DNA from: Planktothrix tepida PCC 9214
GTDB lineage: Bacteria; Cyanobacteriota; Cyanobacteriia; Cyanobacteriales; Microcoleaceae
DNA: 64,000 nucleotides
Assembly (NCBI RefSeq): GCF_900009145.1
Contig: NZ_LN889782.1
Location: forward strand, 957,486-1,021,485
Direction: 5' to 3'
Part shown: positions 18,217 to 28,174 of the stretch, one piece after another
Layout: every line of letters begins with the position of its first letter
Position numbering within the stretch: position 1 is the stretch's first letter
Notes under the pieces: generated by a model
Seen by the model: only the letters and a program-made list of their open reading frames with translations
The model's database searches: none
What the model was told of the DNA's origin: nothing
Made by a program: the position numbers and the translations under genes

Positions 18217-18310
18217 TGGTTGTTTCCGTTGTGATTGTTTAATTTCTAGGATTCAAAATCCTGAACACAAAAAAATTAAAATAGTATTTAGTCCCTTTTA
18301 AGATTGGCTT

Positions 18311-18997
18311 GTGAACAACATCCGCACGGTTTCAGATACAAAGCGTACTTTTTACAGTCTACACACTCGCCCGATCAATTCCATCTATCGTCGTGTGGTC
18401 GAGGAGTTGATGGTGGAAATGCACTTGCTCTCGGTCAATGTTGACTTTAGCTATGACCCCATTTATGCGTTGGGTGTTGTAACAGCTTTTGATCGCTTTA
18501 TGCAAGGGTATCAACCGTCATCCGATCAAGACTCGATTTTTAATGCGCTGATCAAAGCACAACAAGATGACCCGCAAAAATATCGGGGTGATGCTCAACA
18601 CTTAACAGAATTAGCCAAAACTCTATCGGTTAAAGATTTAATTGTTAATTTAAAGGCTTCTCCTGATGAAGTTGCGGAGACTGAGTTGCTAGGATATTTC
18701 CGAACCGTCGCAACTAATCCCAAATGGAAATACAGTCGCTTGTATGCCATTGGTTTATACACCTTGTTAGAGGTTGCTGATCCCAATGGAATTCAAGACA
18801 AAGCTACAGGCGAACAAATCTTAACTCAACTGGCTGAAGCATTACACTTGCCTCAAGATAAACTGCTCAAGGATTTAGATCTCTATCGCAGCAATCTTGA
18901 AAAAGTGGCGCAAGCCCGCATCATGATTGAAGAAATGACCCAAGCGGAACGGAAGAAACGGGAACAACGAGCTAATGAAGCGGTTGGCTTAAATTGA
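18311..18997 (+). CDS. thf1: Photosystem II biogenesis protein Psb29/Thf1
   Basis: A 228-residue protein starting at GTG and matching Psb29/Thf1: NNIRTVSDTKRTFYSLHTRPINSIYRRVVEELMVEMHLLSVN, with an internal FDRFMQGY and a C-terminal coiled coil (residues 180-222, TQAERKKREQRANEA). Thf1 helps to keep photosystem II active and stabilises FtsH protease complexes in thylakoids. The length fits the family. Its divergent neighbour is cpcT, so the short shared promoter region serves two photosynthesis genes. Confidence 0.95.
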   Translation: MNNIRTVSDTKRTFYSLHTRPINSIYRRVVEELMVEMHLLSVNVDFSYDPIYALGVVTAFDRFMQGYQPSSDQDSIFNALIKAQQDDPQKYRGDAQHLTELAKTLSVKDLIVNLKASPDEVAETELLGYFRTVATNPKWKYSRLYAIGLYTLLEVADPNGIQDKATGEQILTQLAEALHLPQDKLLKDLDLYRSNLEKVAQARIMIEEMTQAERKKREQRANEAVGLN

Positions 18998-19106
18998 ACG
19001 CAGCCAAAAGTTCCCCATTAACATCTCTCAATCAGGAGTTATGAGAGGTTCAGGTTAATCAAAGTTGTCCATCAGCAACCCTGATTGATCTGAACCTATC
19101 CCCAAC

Positions 19107-19697
19107 TCAATAATCCTGACCAATTTCATGAACTGAGGAGGTGTTAATCGGTTTAGAGGTCATGTTAGAGGTCGGGTCATAGTTTTGGGCATAGGTCTGT
19201 AATAGTGAACTGACTTGAGATAAGACGGCTTCCCCTGTAGATTTCCCGAGAACCGTTTGATTTTGAGCCGCACGGTTTAAGTTACGCTCAATCGCTTCTT
19301 TAACCTGATTGGCAATCAGCACTTGGAGTTCTTCTTTGGCTCTTGAGCGTTGATATTGGGCTCCTTCTTCCGTTGTGGCATAGAGGGGAGGAAGACGATT
19401 TAACGCATAGGCAGCAATATCCCCCACATCTAAGCTTTGCTCACTATTTTCTTCAATTTCTGCAACCCGAGCGATCGCTTCACTCAGGACTAATTCCTCC
19501 ATCACATTAATAAATTGTTTCCGGGGTAAAACGACGACTTCACCCGTTAACAAGGCTCCCATCAACCGATCCAGAGCCATATATTCTTCAATGGAAAGTT
19601 CTGAGGCGGTATTACAAATTCGTCCAACCTCTGCCTCCATTGAGGGGGTCAGATAACCATCTTGCAATGCTTGCTCAACAATCTTTTCAATACTCAT
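19107..19697 (-). CDS. ComFB-family protein (possible cyclic dinucleotide receptor)
   Basis: A 196-residue protein. The central part (about residues 60-145) fits the late-competence ComFB family: NVMEELVLSEAIARVAEIEE, then DVGDIAAYALNRLPPLYATTEEGA, and a helix KEELQVLIANQVKEAIERNL. The N-terminal 60 residues form a helical region (VEQALQDGYLTPSMEAEVGRI...) often found with this domain in cyanobacteria. Work on cyanobacterial ComFB proteins has linked the family to binding of cyclic di-GMP and cyclic di-AMP, so a second-messenger role is plausible here. The C-terminal tail is polar. It stands alone. Confidence 0.78.
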   Translation of the reverse strand: MSIEKIVEQALQDGYLTPSMEAEVGRICNTASELSIEEYMALDRLMGALLTGEVVVLPRKQFINVMEELVLSEAIARVAEIEENSEQSLDVGDIAAYALNRLPPLYATTEEGAQYQRSRAKEELQVLIANQVKEAIERNLNRAAQNQTVLGKSTGEAVLSQVSSLLQTYAQNYDPTSNMTSKPINTSSVHEIGQDY

Positions 19698-19923
19698 AAT
19701 GCTTTTACACTTCGCATCATTATGTTTAACTGCTCTTGCCTAAAATATTCCCTAAAAATAGAAATTAATATACTCAGGGAATTAGGTTGAACCGAGCCAT
19801 AATCTAGGGTTTTGTTTTTTTAACATTCGCTAAGAATATCATATTCAGGCTATGGCTACTTCTTCTAGGATACCATTGGCAAGGTGATGGGAATTAACCG
19901 GATGAATCTGGGGAAATACAAAT

Positions 19924-20793
19924 TTAATCAATGGCTGCATAACGCCAGGGAACCGGATCAACAGATTGACCCTGCACATAGAGTCCCCAATGGAGATGGG
20001 GGCCGGTAGAAGCCCCGGATGAACCCACCGCCCCAATCACTTGACCCGCTTGGACAAAATCCCCCTCTTTCACATCAATCCGGCTGAGGTGCATCAAAAT
20101 ACTCCCCACCCCTTGACCATGATCTAAACCAATCACATTGCCATGAATCTGAAATCCTTCTGATTCCCGTCCCACCAGGGCGACTCGTCCAGCCGCTGGG
20201 GCAATCACCGGGGAACCCATCCCCCCGGCATAATCCACCCCTCGATGATAATAGTCCTCAGCAAAATCCCCATTGTAGTAACGACGCACACCATAAATCG
20301 TGGTAATTTCACCTGAATTCGGTCGTAAAAAAGGGCCGTTCCAATATTTTTCCGGGGTGACAAGGGCTTTAAACGCATCGACGCGATCAAATTCGTGATC
20401 GGTTCCCTGGAGTTCTTCTTTATCCGGGGGTAGCCAAATCGATTGAGTCGGAAAATCGCGATCGCGCAGTTGTACCGTTACATTCTGTACCTGTGTCCCA
20501 TCATTAACTTGTAGGGATTTGGTTCCCGGCTGATCTAAAGGCGTGGTGGGTAATAAAACCCGCATTCGGTTCGGGCCAATGGCAAACATGGGATAAGTTT
20601 TCCCCTGCCAAGTCACCGTGGGTTGGGTTGCTGAAGCAGCAGACTCCAAAACCACAGACAGGGTATCTCCCAACTCAGGAGAGGAGGGATTCACTCGTAC
20701 CTGGGCTGCGAATCCTGGAAGGGCCAGGACGACTGCAACCGTGATTAGGCTTAACATTAACGACTTGATCCCCCTACGCACTTTCAGTCTCAT
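19924..20793 (-). CDS. Secreted M23 family metallopeptidase
   Basis: A 289-residue exported protein. A signal peptide with a hydrophobic core (SLMLSLITVAVVLALPGFAA) is followed by an Ig-like region (residues 25-110) and an M23 (LytM-type) zinc peptidase domain at the C-terminus, with ligands in YYHRGVDYAGG (H...D) and HLHWGLY. Such enzymes cut peptidoglycan cross-bridges or act as cell-separation factors. A TTG start at 20808 is possible, but GGAGAG lies 6-8 bp before the ATG at 20793, so I chose that. It is divergent from the antiporter gene. Confidence 0.92.
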   Translation of the reverse strand: MRLKVRRGIKSLMLSLITVAVVLALPGFAAQVRVNPSSPELGDTLSVVLESAASATQPTVTWQGKTYPMFAIGPNRMRVLLPTTPLDQPGTKSLQVNDGTQVQNVTVQLRDRDFPTQSIWLPPDKEELQGTDHEFDRVDAFKALVTPEKYWNGPFLRPNSGEITTIYGVRRYYNGDFAEDYYHRGVDYAGGMGSPVIAPAAGRVALVGRESEGFQIHGNVIGLDHGQGVGSILMHLSRIDVKEGDFVQAGQVIGAVGSSGASTGPHLHWGLYVQGQSVDPVPWRYAAID

Positions 20794-20922
20794 CTTTACT
20801 CTCTCCAATATTGATGGATCGTCCGGTAAAATTTTAGGGCTGATGTCGGAATCTTGACAATTTTAGTATCCTTAGAATAAGTAACAGAACGTTACATTGA
20901 ATCACTTAGTCTAAGATAAACC

Positions 20923-23232
20923 GTGCCAGAAGATTTTCGCTTAATTGTAGATTTAGTTCTTGTCCTTGCGGCGGCGACGATTGGAGGACTGTTAGCATCT
21001 TTACTCCGACAACCTGCGATTCTGGGTTATTTGATTGGGGGAATGATTGTTGGCCCTAGTGGATTAGGGGTAATTAAAGAATTAGTTCAGGTGGAAACCC
21101 TCGCTCAATTTGGAGTCGCGTTTCTTCTCTTTGCCTTAGGGGTGGAATTTTCCTTTGCGGAATTAAAGAAAGTTCAAGGAATTAGTTTAGGAGGAGGGGG
21201 GTTACAAATTGTTTTTACAATATTAATTACCGCCCTAGCTATGGGAATTTTGGGTTGGGATACTTCTCCGATTCAAGGCATCTTTTTAGGGGCAATTTTA
21301 TCTTTGTCTTCAACGGCGGTTGTCCTCAAATGTTTGATGGAACGCAATGAAATGGCAACCCCGCAAGGTCAGGTGATGCTAGGAATTCTGGTGGTACAGG
21401 ATTTAGCCTTGGGGTTAATGTTAGCGGTGTTACCTGCTTTAAATCAACCCCAAGGTAATGTGATTTTTGAAGCCGTAGGACGCTCACTTTTATTAATAGG
21501 ATTATTTGCTTTAGGGGCTATTATTGCGGGGATTTGGATGATTCCTCGGCTGTTACGATTTTTAGCCCAAACCGAAAGCCGAGAGCTTTTTTTATTAGGG
21601 GTTGTGGCGTTATGTTTAGGGATTGCACTATTAACAGAACATTTAGGGTTTTCCATTGAAATGGGAGCCTTTGTTGCCGGGTTAATGATTTCTGAAGTGG
21701 AATATGCGGATCAAACTTTAACCTATGTGGAACCGATTCGAGATATTTTTGCAGCTTTGTTTTTTGTCGCAGTGGGAATGTTAATTGATCCGGTATTTCT
21801 GTGGCAACATTTAGAATTAATTATCGGATTAATGGTATTAATTGTAGTGGGGAAAACCTTAATTATTATTCCGATTGTTAAACTATTTGGCTATTCTTGG
21901 AGAACGTCAATTATTACGGGATTGGGATTAGCTCAAATTGGAGAATTTTCCTTTGTTTTAGCCAGTGCAGGGCAAGGATTAGGTTTAGTTTCTCGACGGA
22001 TTTATTTATTAATTGTGGGAACCACAGCCCTGACATTAATTATTACCCCGTTTATTTTACAATTTGCACCTAAACTCTTAGACTGGATAGAAGAAAAATG
22101 GGATTTGTCGAGTGTTTTAGAAAAAAGTCAGAAAATTAAGGAAATTTCTGAAGAATTACCCCAACAAAACCATATTATTGTGTGTGGATATGGACGAGTC
22201 GGGAGAAATTTAGTTCGGCTATTACAAAGTCATAATTATTCGGTTGTTGTCATTGATCAATCGGAACAATCTGTACAGGAATTGAGAAATAATAACATTC
22301 CTTATTTATATGGAAATGCGGCGAGTTTGCACGTTTTAGAAACCGCCGGAGTGGATCGGGCAACCTCAATGGCGATCGCTCTTTCTGATCCAATGAGTAC
22401 CCGATTATGCTTAAAACGATCCTTAGAATTTTCACCGAATTTAGATGTAATTGTTATCGCTGATCGGGATAAAGATATTGAACTTTTGTATCAATTGGGT
22501 GCGAAAGAAGTTGTACAACCTGAGTTTGAAGCGAGTTTAGAATTATCGACTCATTTATTAACAAGAATGGGTTTACCTGAAAATAAAATTAAACAGGAAA
22601 TGCAAGAAATTCGTCAAGATCAGTATTCGGATTTTCGCCCTAAACAATCTCCTCAAGAAGTGGCGCGGGATTTACAGCAAGCGACTCAAGAAATGAATAG
22701 TAAATGGTATACCTTACCCCCGACTTCTCCCTTAACAGGAATGACTTTAGAAGAAAGTAATATTCGTCCGATGACGGGAATTAGTGTGATGGCAATTCGC
22801 CGTTTGACGGGGGAAGAAATTGATTATCCTGATGGTCAAACTCGTTTAGAAAAGGATGATAAATTATTAGTTGTGGGGGAAACGGCAGCGTTAGAAACGT
22901 TAGATCAATTGGCAAAAGGGGAGGTGACAATTCCCGCAGAAAGTATTTCTTGTCAATGGTTAAATATTCCTGAAAATAGCACGGTGATCGGTAAACCTTT
23001 ATCTAAATTAGATTTAGCAAATCGTTTTAGGGTACAAGTTCAAGCTTTACGTCGAGAAGATAAATTTTATCGCTGGCCGAATCGAAATTTAGATTTGCAA
23101 GTCGGCGATCGCTTATTACTGTGTGGTAGCTTTCATGATTTAAACCAAGCCAGACGAGAAGTAATTCCTGTTAATATTCCGCCTTTGAAGATATTAAAAG
23201 AAACCGAGGAGGATTTAACAATTAAAAATTAA
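20923..23232 (+). CDS. CPA2 cation:proton antiporter with TrkA domains
   Basis: A 769-residue protein starting at GTG. Residues 1-380 hold about twelve membrane helices of the KefB/CPA2 exchanger fold (GYLIGGMIVGPSGLGVI, LLFALGVEFSFAELK, LSLSSTAVVLKCLM, GAFVAGLMISEVEYA). A TrkA-N/RCK domain (residues 405-525) has the nucleotide-binding IIVCGYGRVGRNLVRLL. Two TrkA-C domains follow (about 595-680 and 685-760), an unusual pair since many members have one. It probably exchanges K+ or Na+ for H+ across the plasma or thylakoid membrane, gated by nucleotides. The ion is not clear from the sequence. Confidence 0.92.
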   Translation: MPEDFRLIVDLVLVLAAATIGGLLASLLRQPAILGYLIGGMIVGPSGLGVIKELVQVETLAQFGVAFLLFALGVEFSFAELKKVQGISLGGGGLQIVFTILITALAMGILGWDTSPIQGIFLGAILSLSSTAVVLKCLMERNEMATPQGQVMLGILVVQDLALGLMLAVLPALNQPQGNVIFEAVGRSLLLIGLFALGAIIAGIWMIPRLLRFLAQTESRELFLLGVVALCLGIALLTEHLGFSIEMGAFVAGLMISEVEYADQTLTYVEPIRDIFAALFFVAVGMLIDPVFLWQHLELIIGLMVLIVVGKTLIIIPIVKLFGYSWRTSIITGLGLAQIGEFSFVLASAGQGLGLVSRRIYLLIVGTTALTLIITPFILQFAPKLLDWIEEKWDLSSVLEKSQKIKEISEELPQQNHIIVCGYGRVGRNLVRLLQSHNYSVVVIDQSEQSVQELRNNNIPYLYGNAASLHVLETAGVDRATSMAIALSDPMSTRLCLKRSLEFSPNLDVIVIADRDKDIELLYQLGAKEVVQPEFEASLELSTHLLTRMGLPENKIKQEMQEIRQDQYSDFRPKQSPQEVARDLQQATQEMNSKWYTLPPTSPLTGMTLEESNIRPMTGISVMAIRRLTGEEIDYPDGQTRLEKDDKLLVVGETAALETLDQLAKGEVTIPAESISCQWLNIPENSTVIGKPLSKLDLANRFRVQVQALRREDKFYRWPNRNLDLQVGDRLLLCGSFHDLNQARREVIPVNIPPLKILKETEEDLTIKN

Positions 23233-23263
23233 GGGTGTTTACAGTTAACGATTGGCTGTTGAC

Positions 23264-23692
23264 TTAAAACCATTGTCCTCCCCGAAAACGCCATTGGGGG
23301 AATAAAATTCTAATTAGACTTTGTGAAGTGATAAAAATAGCAGTCCAAACACAACTGTAGTGAAAAATAAATAATCCTAAATTAAATTTAGAGGGAGAAA
23401 TACCAGGTAAACCGATCATTTTGATCAAGGTTACTAAAAATAACGCTTCCCAAATCCCGGCTAAGAGTTGAAAAGCTCCTGGCCAATCTCGATCCCAGCG
23501 AAATTTTTGAAGCTTGATATAGAGAATATCCCACAAAAATCCAAAACAAGTAATATATCCTAAAATCCAAAAATAAATTGATCGGGGTTGATCACCGATT
23601 TGTAGTATAAAAAAAGCTAAGGTTACTAAAACACCAATAGTTGCAAACAGAAATAGACGAGTTTGCCAACGTCCGATTAATGTTGGAGTCAT
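23264..23692 (-). CDS. Hypothetical four-helix membrane protein
   Basis: A 142-residue protein with about four membrane helices (LFLFATIGVLVTLAFFIL, SIYFWILGYITCFGFLWDILYI, FQLLAGIWEALFLVTLI, LFIFHYSCVWTAIFITSQSLI), with Trp-rich loops and a basic segment KLQKFRWDRDWPG. I do not recognise the family, though a conserved cyanobacterial protein of this type seems likely. The gene stops 31 bp from the end of the antiporter gene, convergent with it. Confidence 0.7.
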   Translation of the reverse strand: MTPTLIGRWQTRLFLFATIGVLVTLAFFILQIGDQPRSIYFWILGYITCFGFLWDILYIKLQKFRWDRDWPGAFQLLAGIWEALFLVTLIKMIGLPGISPSKFNLGLFIFHYSCVWTAIFITSQSLIRILFPQWRFRGGQWF

Positions 23693-23782
23693 GGAGATAA
23701 AAATTGAAAATTTTAGCAGAGATTATTGTAAATTTTTGTTAAAGACTTTGATTTTATATTCCTCTAATCAGTTTAGAATATT

Positions 23783-23848
23783 ATAATATAAATTGATAGC
23801 ATTGCACCCGGATTGAGCGCCCATTGTGTTAATTATGGGCGTTTTTTT
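23783..23848 (+). ncRNA. Candidate small RNA with terminator
   Basis: Between two minus-strand genes, a perfect 7-bp stem (CGCCCAT at 23818, ATGGGCG at 23835) is followed by seven T on the plus strand. A TATAAT box lies about 30-35 bp before the hairpin (near 23782). No plus-strand gene ends here; the nearest is the antiporter 580 bp upstream. The pair could be a very short RNA, or the terminator could stop antisense reading into the pot operon. No good -35 box is visible. Confidence 0.35.
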
Positions 23849-23894
23849 ATAAAAAATTGACTCTTCAGTATTGAGAATACTATTCTATCTTAAT

Positions 23895-25010
23895 TTAATA
23901 TTCAATTATCCGAATACTATTGGGCGGAATGGCTACATTAACCTGTTGACCGATTGTAAAGCGTTGTAAATCATCTTGATGGCAATTTTGAATACGAATC
24001 ATGATGACCATTTTATCAGTTAAACGGACATTATAACGGGTATCCGTTCCTAAATAAATTGATTCTTCAAGGATTCCTTTCCAAGTTTCAATATTGGGGT
24101 CATTTGTCTGATTTTGAGAATGATTAGGATAGAGAGTTATTTTTTCAGGACGAATCACTAAATTAATAATTTGTCCTTCAATAACGGGTTGAGAGGTTGT
24201 CAGATGAAGGGTGAGTTGTTCATCGACTAAAATTGTGATTTCTTGTCCTTTAATTTGGGTGACTCGTCCCGTTAAAACGTTAGTTTCTCCAATAAAATCA
24301 GCTACAAATTTAGTTTTAGGATATTCATAAATTTCCAGGGGGGTTCCGACTTGTAATAATTCTCCATGATTCATGACACCAATGCGGTCGGACAGGGTTA
24401 ATGCTTCTTCTTGATCATGGGTAACATAAACAAAAGTAATGCCTAATTGTTTCTGCATTTTTTTGAGTTCTAACTGCATTTCTTTTCGCAGTTTTAAGTC
24501 TAAAGCACCCAAGGGTTCATCAAATAATAACACTTTAGGCTGTTTAACTAATGCTCTTGCTAAGGCTACCCGTTGTTGTTGTCCACCGGAAAGCTGACGG
24601 GGATAACGAGTTTGGAAATCCGTTAATTTAACTAAAGATAATGCGTCTGCGACTCGACTCTTAATTTGAGGACGAGGCAAATTTTCCATTTCAAGTCCAA
24701 AGGCTACATTTTCCGCGATGGTTAAATGGGGAAATAACGCATAATTTTGAAAAACGGTATTGACTGGACGATGAAAGGGAGGACGATTTTTCATCGGTTC
24801 TTGATGAATTAAAATTTCCCCAGAAGTCGGAAGTTCAAATCCAGCAATCATTCTTAATGTTGTGGTTTTTCCACAGCCTGATGGCCCTAACAAGGAGAAA
24901 AATTCTCCGGTTTTGATTTCTAAATTAACTTGATTAACAGCCAAGAATTCTTTGCTATTTAATCCTTTAAATAATTTAGAAACGTTCAATAATTCCACCG
25001 CAAGATTCAT
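23895..25010 (-). CDS. potA: Spermidine/putrescine ABC transporter ATP-binding protein
   Basis: A 371-residue ABC ATPase of the PotA type. Walker A is GPSGCGKTT, the signature is [15 protein letters not shown], and Walker B is [12 protein letters not shown] followed by the switch His in VTHDQEE. A C-terminal TOBE_2 domain (residues 280-371) completes the regulatory part typical for polyamine and related importers. It is the last gene of potB-C-D-A, 41 bp after potD. It powers uptake of polyamines through PotB/PotC. Confidence 0.92.
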   Translation of the reverse strand: MNLAVELLNVSKLFKGLNSKEFLAVNQVNLEIKTGEFFSLLGPSGCGKTTTLRMIAGFELPTSGEILIHQEPMKNRPPFHRPVNTVFQNYALFPHLTIAENVAFGLEMENLPRPQIKSRVADALSLVKLTDFQTRYPRQLSGGQQQRVALARALVKQPKVLLFDEPLGALDLKLRKEMQLELKKMQKQLGITFVYVTHDQEEALTLSDRIGVMNHGELLQVGTPLEIYEYPKTKFVADFIGETNVLTGRVTQIKGQEITILVDEQLTLHLTTSQPVIEGQIINLVIRPEKITLYPNHSQNQTNDPNIETWKGILEESIYLGTDTRYNVRLTDKMVIMIRIQNCHQDDLQRFTIGQQVNVAIPPNSIRIIEY

Positions 25011-25051
25011 AAACCAGCACTCCCTATTCTCACCCTAAACCTGAAACTTGA

Positions 25052-26131
25052 TTATTTACCGACACCGACTTTAACTTCTGTCCAAGCTTGATCATAGAGT
25101 TGGGTCGCTTCTCCGACATCTTGAAGATATTGAAGTTTGTCAAAAATTTCTGGAGGAGGATAAATACCAGAGTTTTTTAAGTTTTTTGCTTCAATTAATT
25201 TTTGATCAATTGCAACTTTGTTGGGGGAAGCAAAATCAATAAAATTAGAAATTTTTGCACTATTTTCAGGTTCTAAAACAAAGTTAATAAAGGTTTCAGC
25301 GAGTTTTTTATTGGGTGCACCTTTGGGAATCACCATATTATCCATCCCAATAATACTCCCTTCTTTGGGAATTACATAACGTAAATCTGGATTTTCTGCC
25401 ATTACTTGAAAAATATCACCACTATATTCCATTGTTAAACTCACTTCTCCTTGATTTAACAATTGTTGACCTGTATCGGGTACAAATGCAGCAATATTAT
25501 CTTTATTTTGAATCAGAAAATCTCGCGCCTTTTGGATTTCTTCGGGGTTTTTCGTATTAGGACTATAGCCTAAATACATTAGAACAGCCCCCATTGTATG
25601 GCGCATATCATCTAATAAACCGACTTTTCCTTGATATTTTGGATCGACTAAGGCTGACCAACTGTTAATTTCTTCTCCTGTTTTTTTCAGGTTATATCCT
25701 ATCCCTAAAGTCACCCATTGATAGGGAATACTATATTTATTACCGGGGTCATAAGGAGGATTTAAAAATTTAGGCTCAATATTTTTAATGTTAGAGATGT
25801 TAGCACTCTCTATTTCTTCTAACATTTGTTCATTAATCATGATTTTAACCATATAATCAGGAGGGAAGGCTACATCATAACCGGGGTTTCCCGCTTTTAA
25901 TTTAGCGTAGAGGCTTTCCGCACTATCATAAGTATCATAATTAATTTTTACTTGATATTTTTGTTCAAAGGCTTTAAGAACTTCCGGGTCAATATAGGTT
26001 GACCAGTTATAAAGATTGAGAACATTTGCAGTAGAGGGACTTGGGGGAGTATTAGATTGATTTTGTGTACATCCGAAGGGCAAAAATATGCCTAAACAGA
26101 ATAATAAAATTAAGGTTAAAATTCGTTTCAT
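25052..26131 (-). CDS. potD: Polyamine-binding lipoprotein
   Basis: A 359-residue periplasmic binding protein. The N-terminus has a lipobox (LLFCLGIFLPFGC, acylated Cys about residue 21). The mature part begins NVLNLYNWSTYIDPEVLKAFEQKYQVKINYDTYDSAESLYAKLKAG, the standard start of PotD/PotF proteins, and includes YDVAFPPDYMV and VSLTMEYSGD. It presents spermidine or putrescine to the PotB/PotC channel. It stands 135 bp behind potC and before potA, an order differing from the E. coli potABCD operon. Confidence 0.92.
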   Translation of the reverse strand: MKRILTLILLFCLGIFLPFGCTQNQSNTPPSPSTANVLNLYNWSTYIDPEVLKAFEQKYQVKINYDTYDSAESLYAKLKAGNPGYDVAFPPDYMVKIMINEQMLEEIESANISNIKNIEPKFLNPPYDPGNKYSIPYQWVTLGIGYNLKKTGEEINSWSALVDPKYQGKVGLLDDMRHTMGAVLMYLGYSPNTKNPEEIQKARDFLIQNKDNIAAFVPDTGQQLLNQGEVSLTMEYSGDIFQVMAENPDLRYVIPKEGSIIGMDNMVIPKGAPNKKLAETFINFVLEPENSAKISNFIDFASPNKVAIDQKLIEAKNLKNSGIYPPPEIFDKLQYLQDVGEATQLYDQAWTEVKVGVGK

Positions 26132-26266
26132 GTTGGGAAAATAAATATTAGGGAAAATAGATAGGGTTGTGATGTATCAAGTTATAAGCAAAGCCCATCG
26201 TATAATTGTAAACTGAATGGGGTGTAAAAACAAGACTGTTTAAATTTTAATTAGGATTAAGTGTTG

Positions 26267-27139
26267 TCAATGTTTAACACTGACTTGATCTTGCAATTTC
26301 AAAGATGAGATGACTAAGAAAAGAGAAGCCAATAACATCAAAGTTGAAATCGCATTAATGACTGGAGTGATGGACAATTTAATCATGCCATAAACAAATA
26401 AAGGCAAAGTTGTTGCGCCAACTCCTGTTGTAAAAAATGTGACAACAAAATCATCTAATGATAAGGTGAAAGCTAATAATGCACCGCTTAAAATAGCCGG
26501 AAAAATTAAAGGGAAGGTAACTCTCCAAAAGGTTTTCCATTCATTTGCCCCTAAATCTAAAGCAGCTTCTTCTAAAGCCGGATCTAAGTCAGCTAAACGC
26601 GCTCTCACAGTAATAGTAATAAAGGCAATACTAAAAGTTGCATGGCTAATTATAACGGAAGGTAAGCCTAATGTTAAGCGAATTCCAGTTAGATTTTCAA
26701 GGATTCTAAAAAATAACGTAAAAAAGACTAATAAAGATACCCCTAATGTAATTTCAGGAATAATAATTGGTAACAATAATAATGCTTCTAATACTTTAGA
26801 ACCGGGAAACCGAAAGCGTTCTAAAACTAATGCCATCATTGTTCCTAGAATAGAGGCAATTACAGTAGAAACAATAGCAATTATTAAGCTATTTTGCAGA
26901 GAAATCCAGAGACTTTGAGTAGAAATATCGGCGGTACTTTCTGTTAAGCCACTGAATAACTTTTGATACCATTTTAAGGTAAATCCTGTCCAATTGGAAT
27001 TCAACCGAGAAGCATTAAAGGAATAAATAATTAAGATTAAAATTGGTAAGTAAAGAAACGTGAGAGCAAAGGTGGCTTGTAGGGCTAGTCCTCGTCTTCC
27101 CCAAGCATAAATAAAAGTCTCAAGAGTTGCGGTTTTCAT
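26267..27139 (-). CDS. potC: Polyamine ABC transporter permease PotC
   Basis: A 290-residue inner-membrane permease with six predicted helices. The coupling EAA loop reads EEAALDLGANEWKTFWRVTFPLIFPAI. It pairs with PotB to form the channel. Its start lies only 8 bp behind the end of potB, so they are co-translated. Confidence 0.92.
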   Translation of the reverse strand: MKTATLETFIYAWGRRGLALQATFALTFLYLPILILIIYSFNASRLNSNWTGFTLKWYQKLFSGLTESTADISTQSLWISLQNSLIIAIVSTVIASILGTMMALVLERFRFPGSKVLEALLLLPIIIPEITLGVSLLVFFTLFFRILENLTGIRLTLGLPSVIISHATFSIAFITITVRARLADLDPALEEAALDLGANEWKTFWRVTFPLIFPAILSGALLAFTLSLDDFVVTFFTTGVGATTLPLFVYGMIKLSITPVINAISTLMLLASLFLVISSLKLQDQVSVKH

Positions 27140-27147
27140 TATATTTA

Positions 27148-28032
27148 TTAAATAGAATTTTCCGAATTAGAACTGCGAAAATAAATCATGACCGGAATTA
27201 AGACTAAAATCATTAATCCCATTGATAAGGCTGACCCAAAAGGCCAATGACGAGCTTGTAAAAATTGATTTTGAATTAAATTACCCACCATAACCGTTTT
27301 TGCACCTCCGAGAATATCGGGGGTAATAAATGCACCTAAAGCCGGAATAAAAACCAAAATAGACCCGGCTATAATTCCAGGAGAAGTTAAGGGTAAAATT
27401 ATTCTAAAAAATGTTCTAATATCGTTTGCTCCTAAATCTTGGGCTGCTTCAACTAAAGAAAAGTTTAATCGTTCAATCGTCGCATAGAGGGGAAGAATCA
27501 TAAAGGGTAAATAACCATAAATTAGACCCAGAATAACAGCAAAAGGAGTAAACAATAAGTTTAAAGGTTCTTGAATTAAATTTAAACTTTGGAGTACAGT
27601 ATTAATCACACCTTCAGAACGCAAAATAATAATCCAAGCATAGGTTCTAACCAAGAAATTTGTCCAGAAGGGAATAATCACTAAAAATAAAAGTAGATTG
27701 CGCCAACGTGGAGAAGCAGTGGCAATAAAAAATGCTAAGGGGTAACCAATAATTAAGCAAATTAAAGTTGTTAATGCTGCTAGTCCGAGGGAACGCCCAA
27801 AAACATTTAGGTATAAATCATTGGCTAACCTTTGATAATTGCTCCAGGTAAATTCCCAAGTGACTCCTCCATAAGTTCCTCGTTGTAAAAAACTATAAAT
27901 GAAAACAATCACCAGGGGAATAATAAAAAAAACAAGTAACCAAATTGTCGGGGGAAGTAATAAGAGCGATAAGTTTTTTGTTTTTCGGGTTTCTAGGGTT
28001 GAATGAGATGATTTTTGCAGCAAGAAAGCCAT
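27148..28032 (-). CDS. potB: Polyamine ABC transporter permease PotB
   Basis: A 294-residue permease with about six helices and an EAA-like loop (VEAAQDLGANDIRTFFRIILPLTSPGI). The N-terminal 25 residues are polar, then LSLLLLPPTIWLLVFFIIPLVIVFIYSF starts the first helix. It is the first gene of the four-gene operon; the promoter should lie in the 140 bp between it and the divergent sigma-like gene. Confidence 0.92.
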   Translation of the reverse strand: MAFLLQKSSHSTLETRKTKNLSLLLLPPTIWLLVFFIIPLVIVFIYSFLQRGTYGGVTWEFTWSNYQRLANDLYLNVFGRSLGLAALTTLICLIIGYPLAFFIATASPRWRNLLLFLVIIPFWTNFLVRTYAWIIILRSEGVINTVLQSLNLIQEPLNLLFTPFAVILGLIYGYLPFMILPLYATIERLNFSLVEAAQDLGANDIRTFFRIILPLTSPGIIAGSILVFIPALGAFITPDILGGAKTVMVGNLIQNQFLQARHWPFGSALSMGLMILVLIPVMIYFRSSNSENSI

Positions 28033-28174
28033 AAATCAAAATTAAGAATATTGGAGTCAAGGGATGAGGAAGTCAGCAGAGAATAAATTAAGGTTCAAGA
28101 GTTGATTTCCGATCCAAAATCAGCTATCATGCAACGGGAAAACACTATCCAGCTAAAATTCGCTGTGAGTTGCC

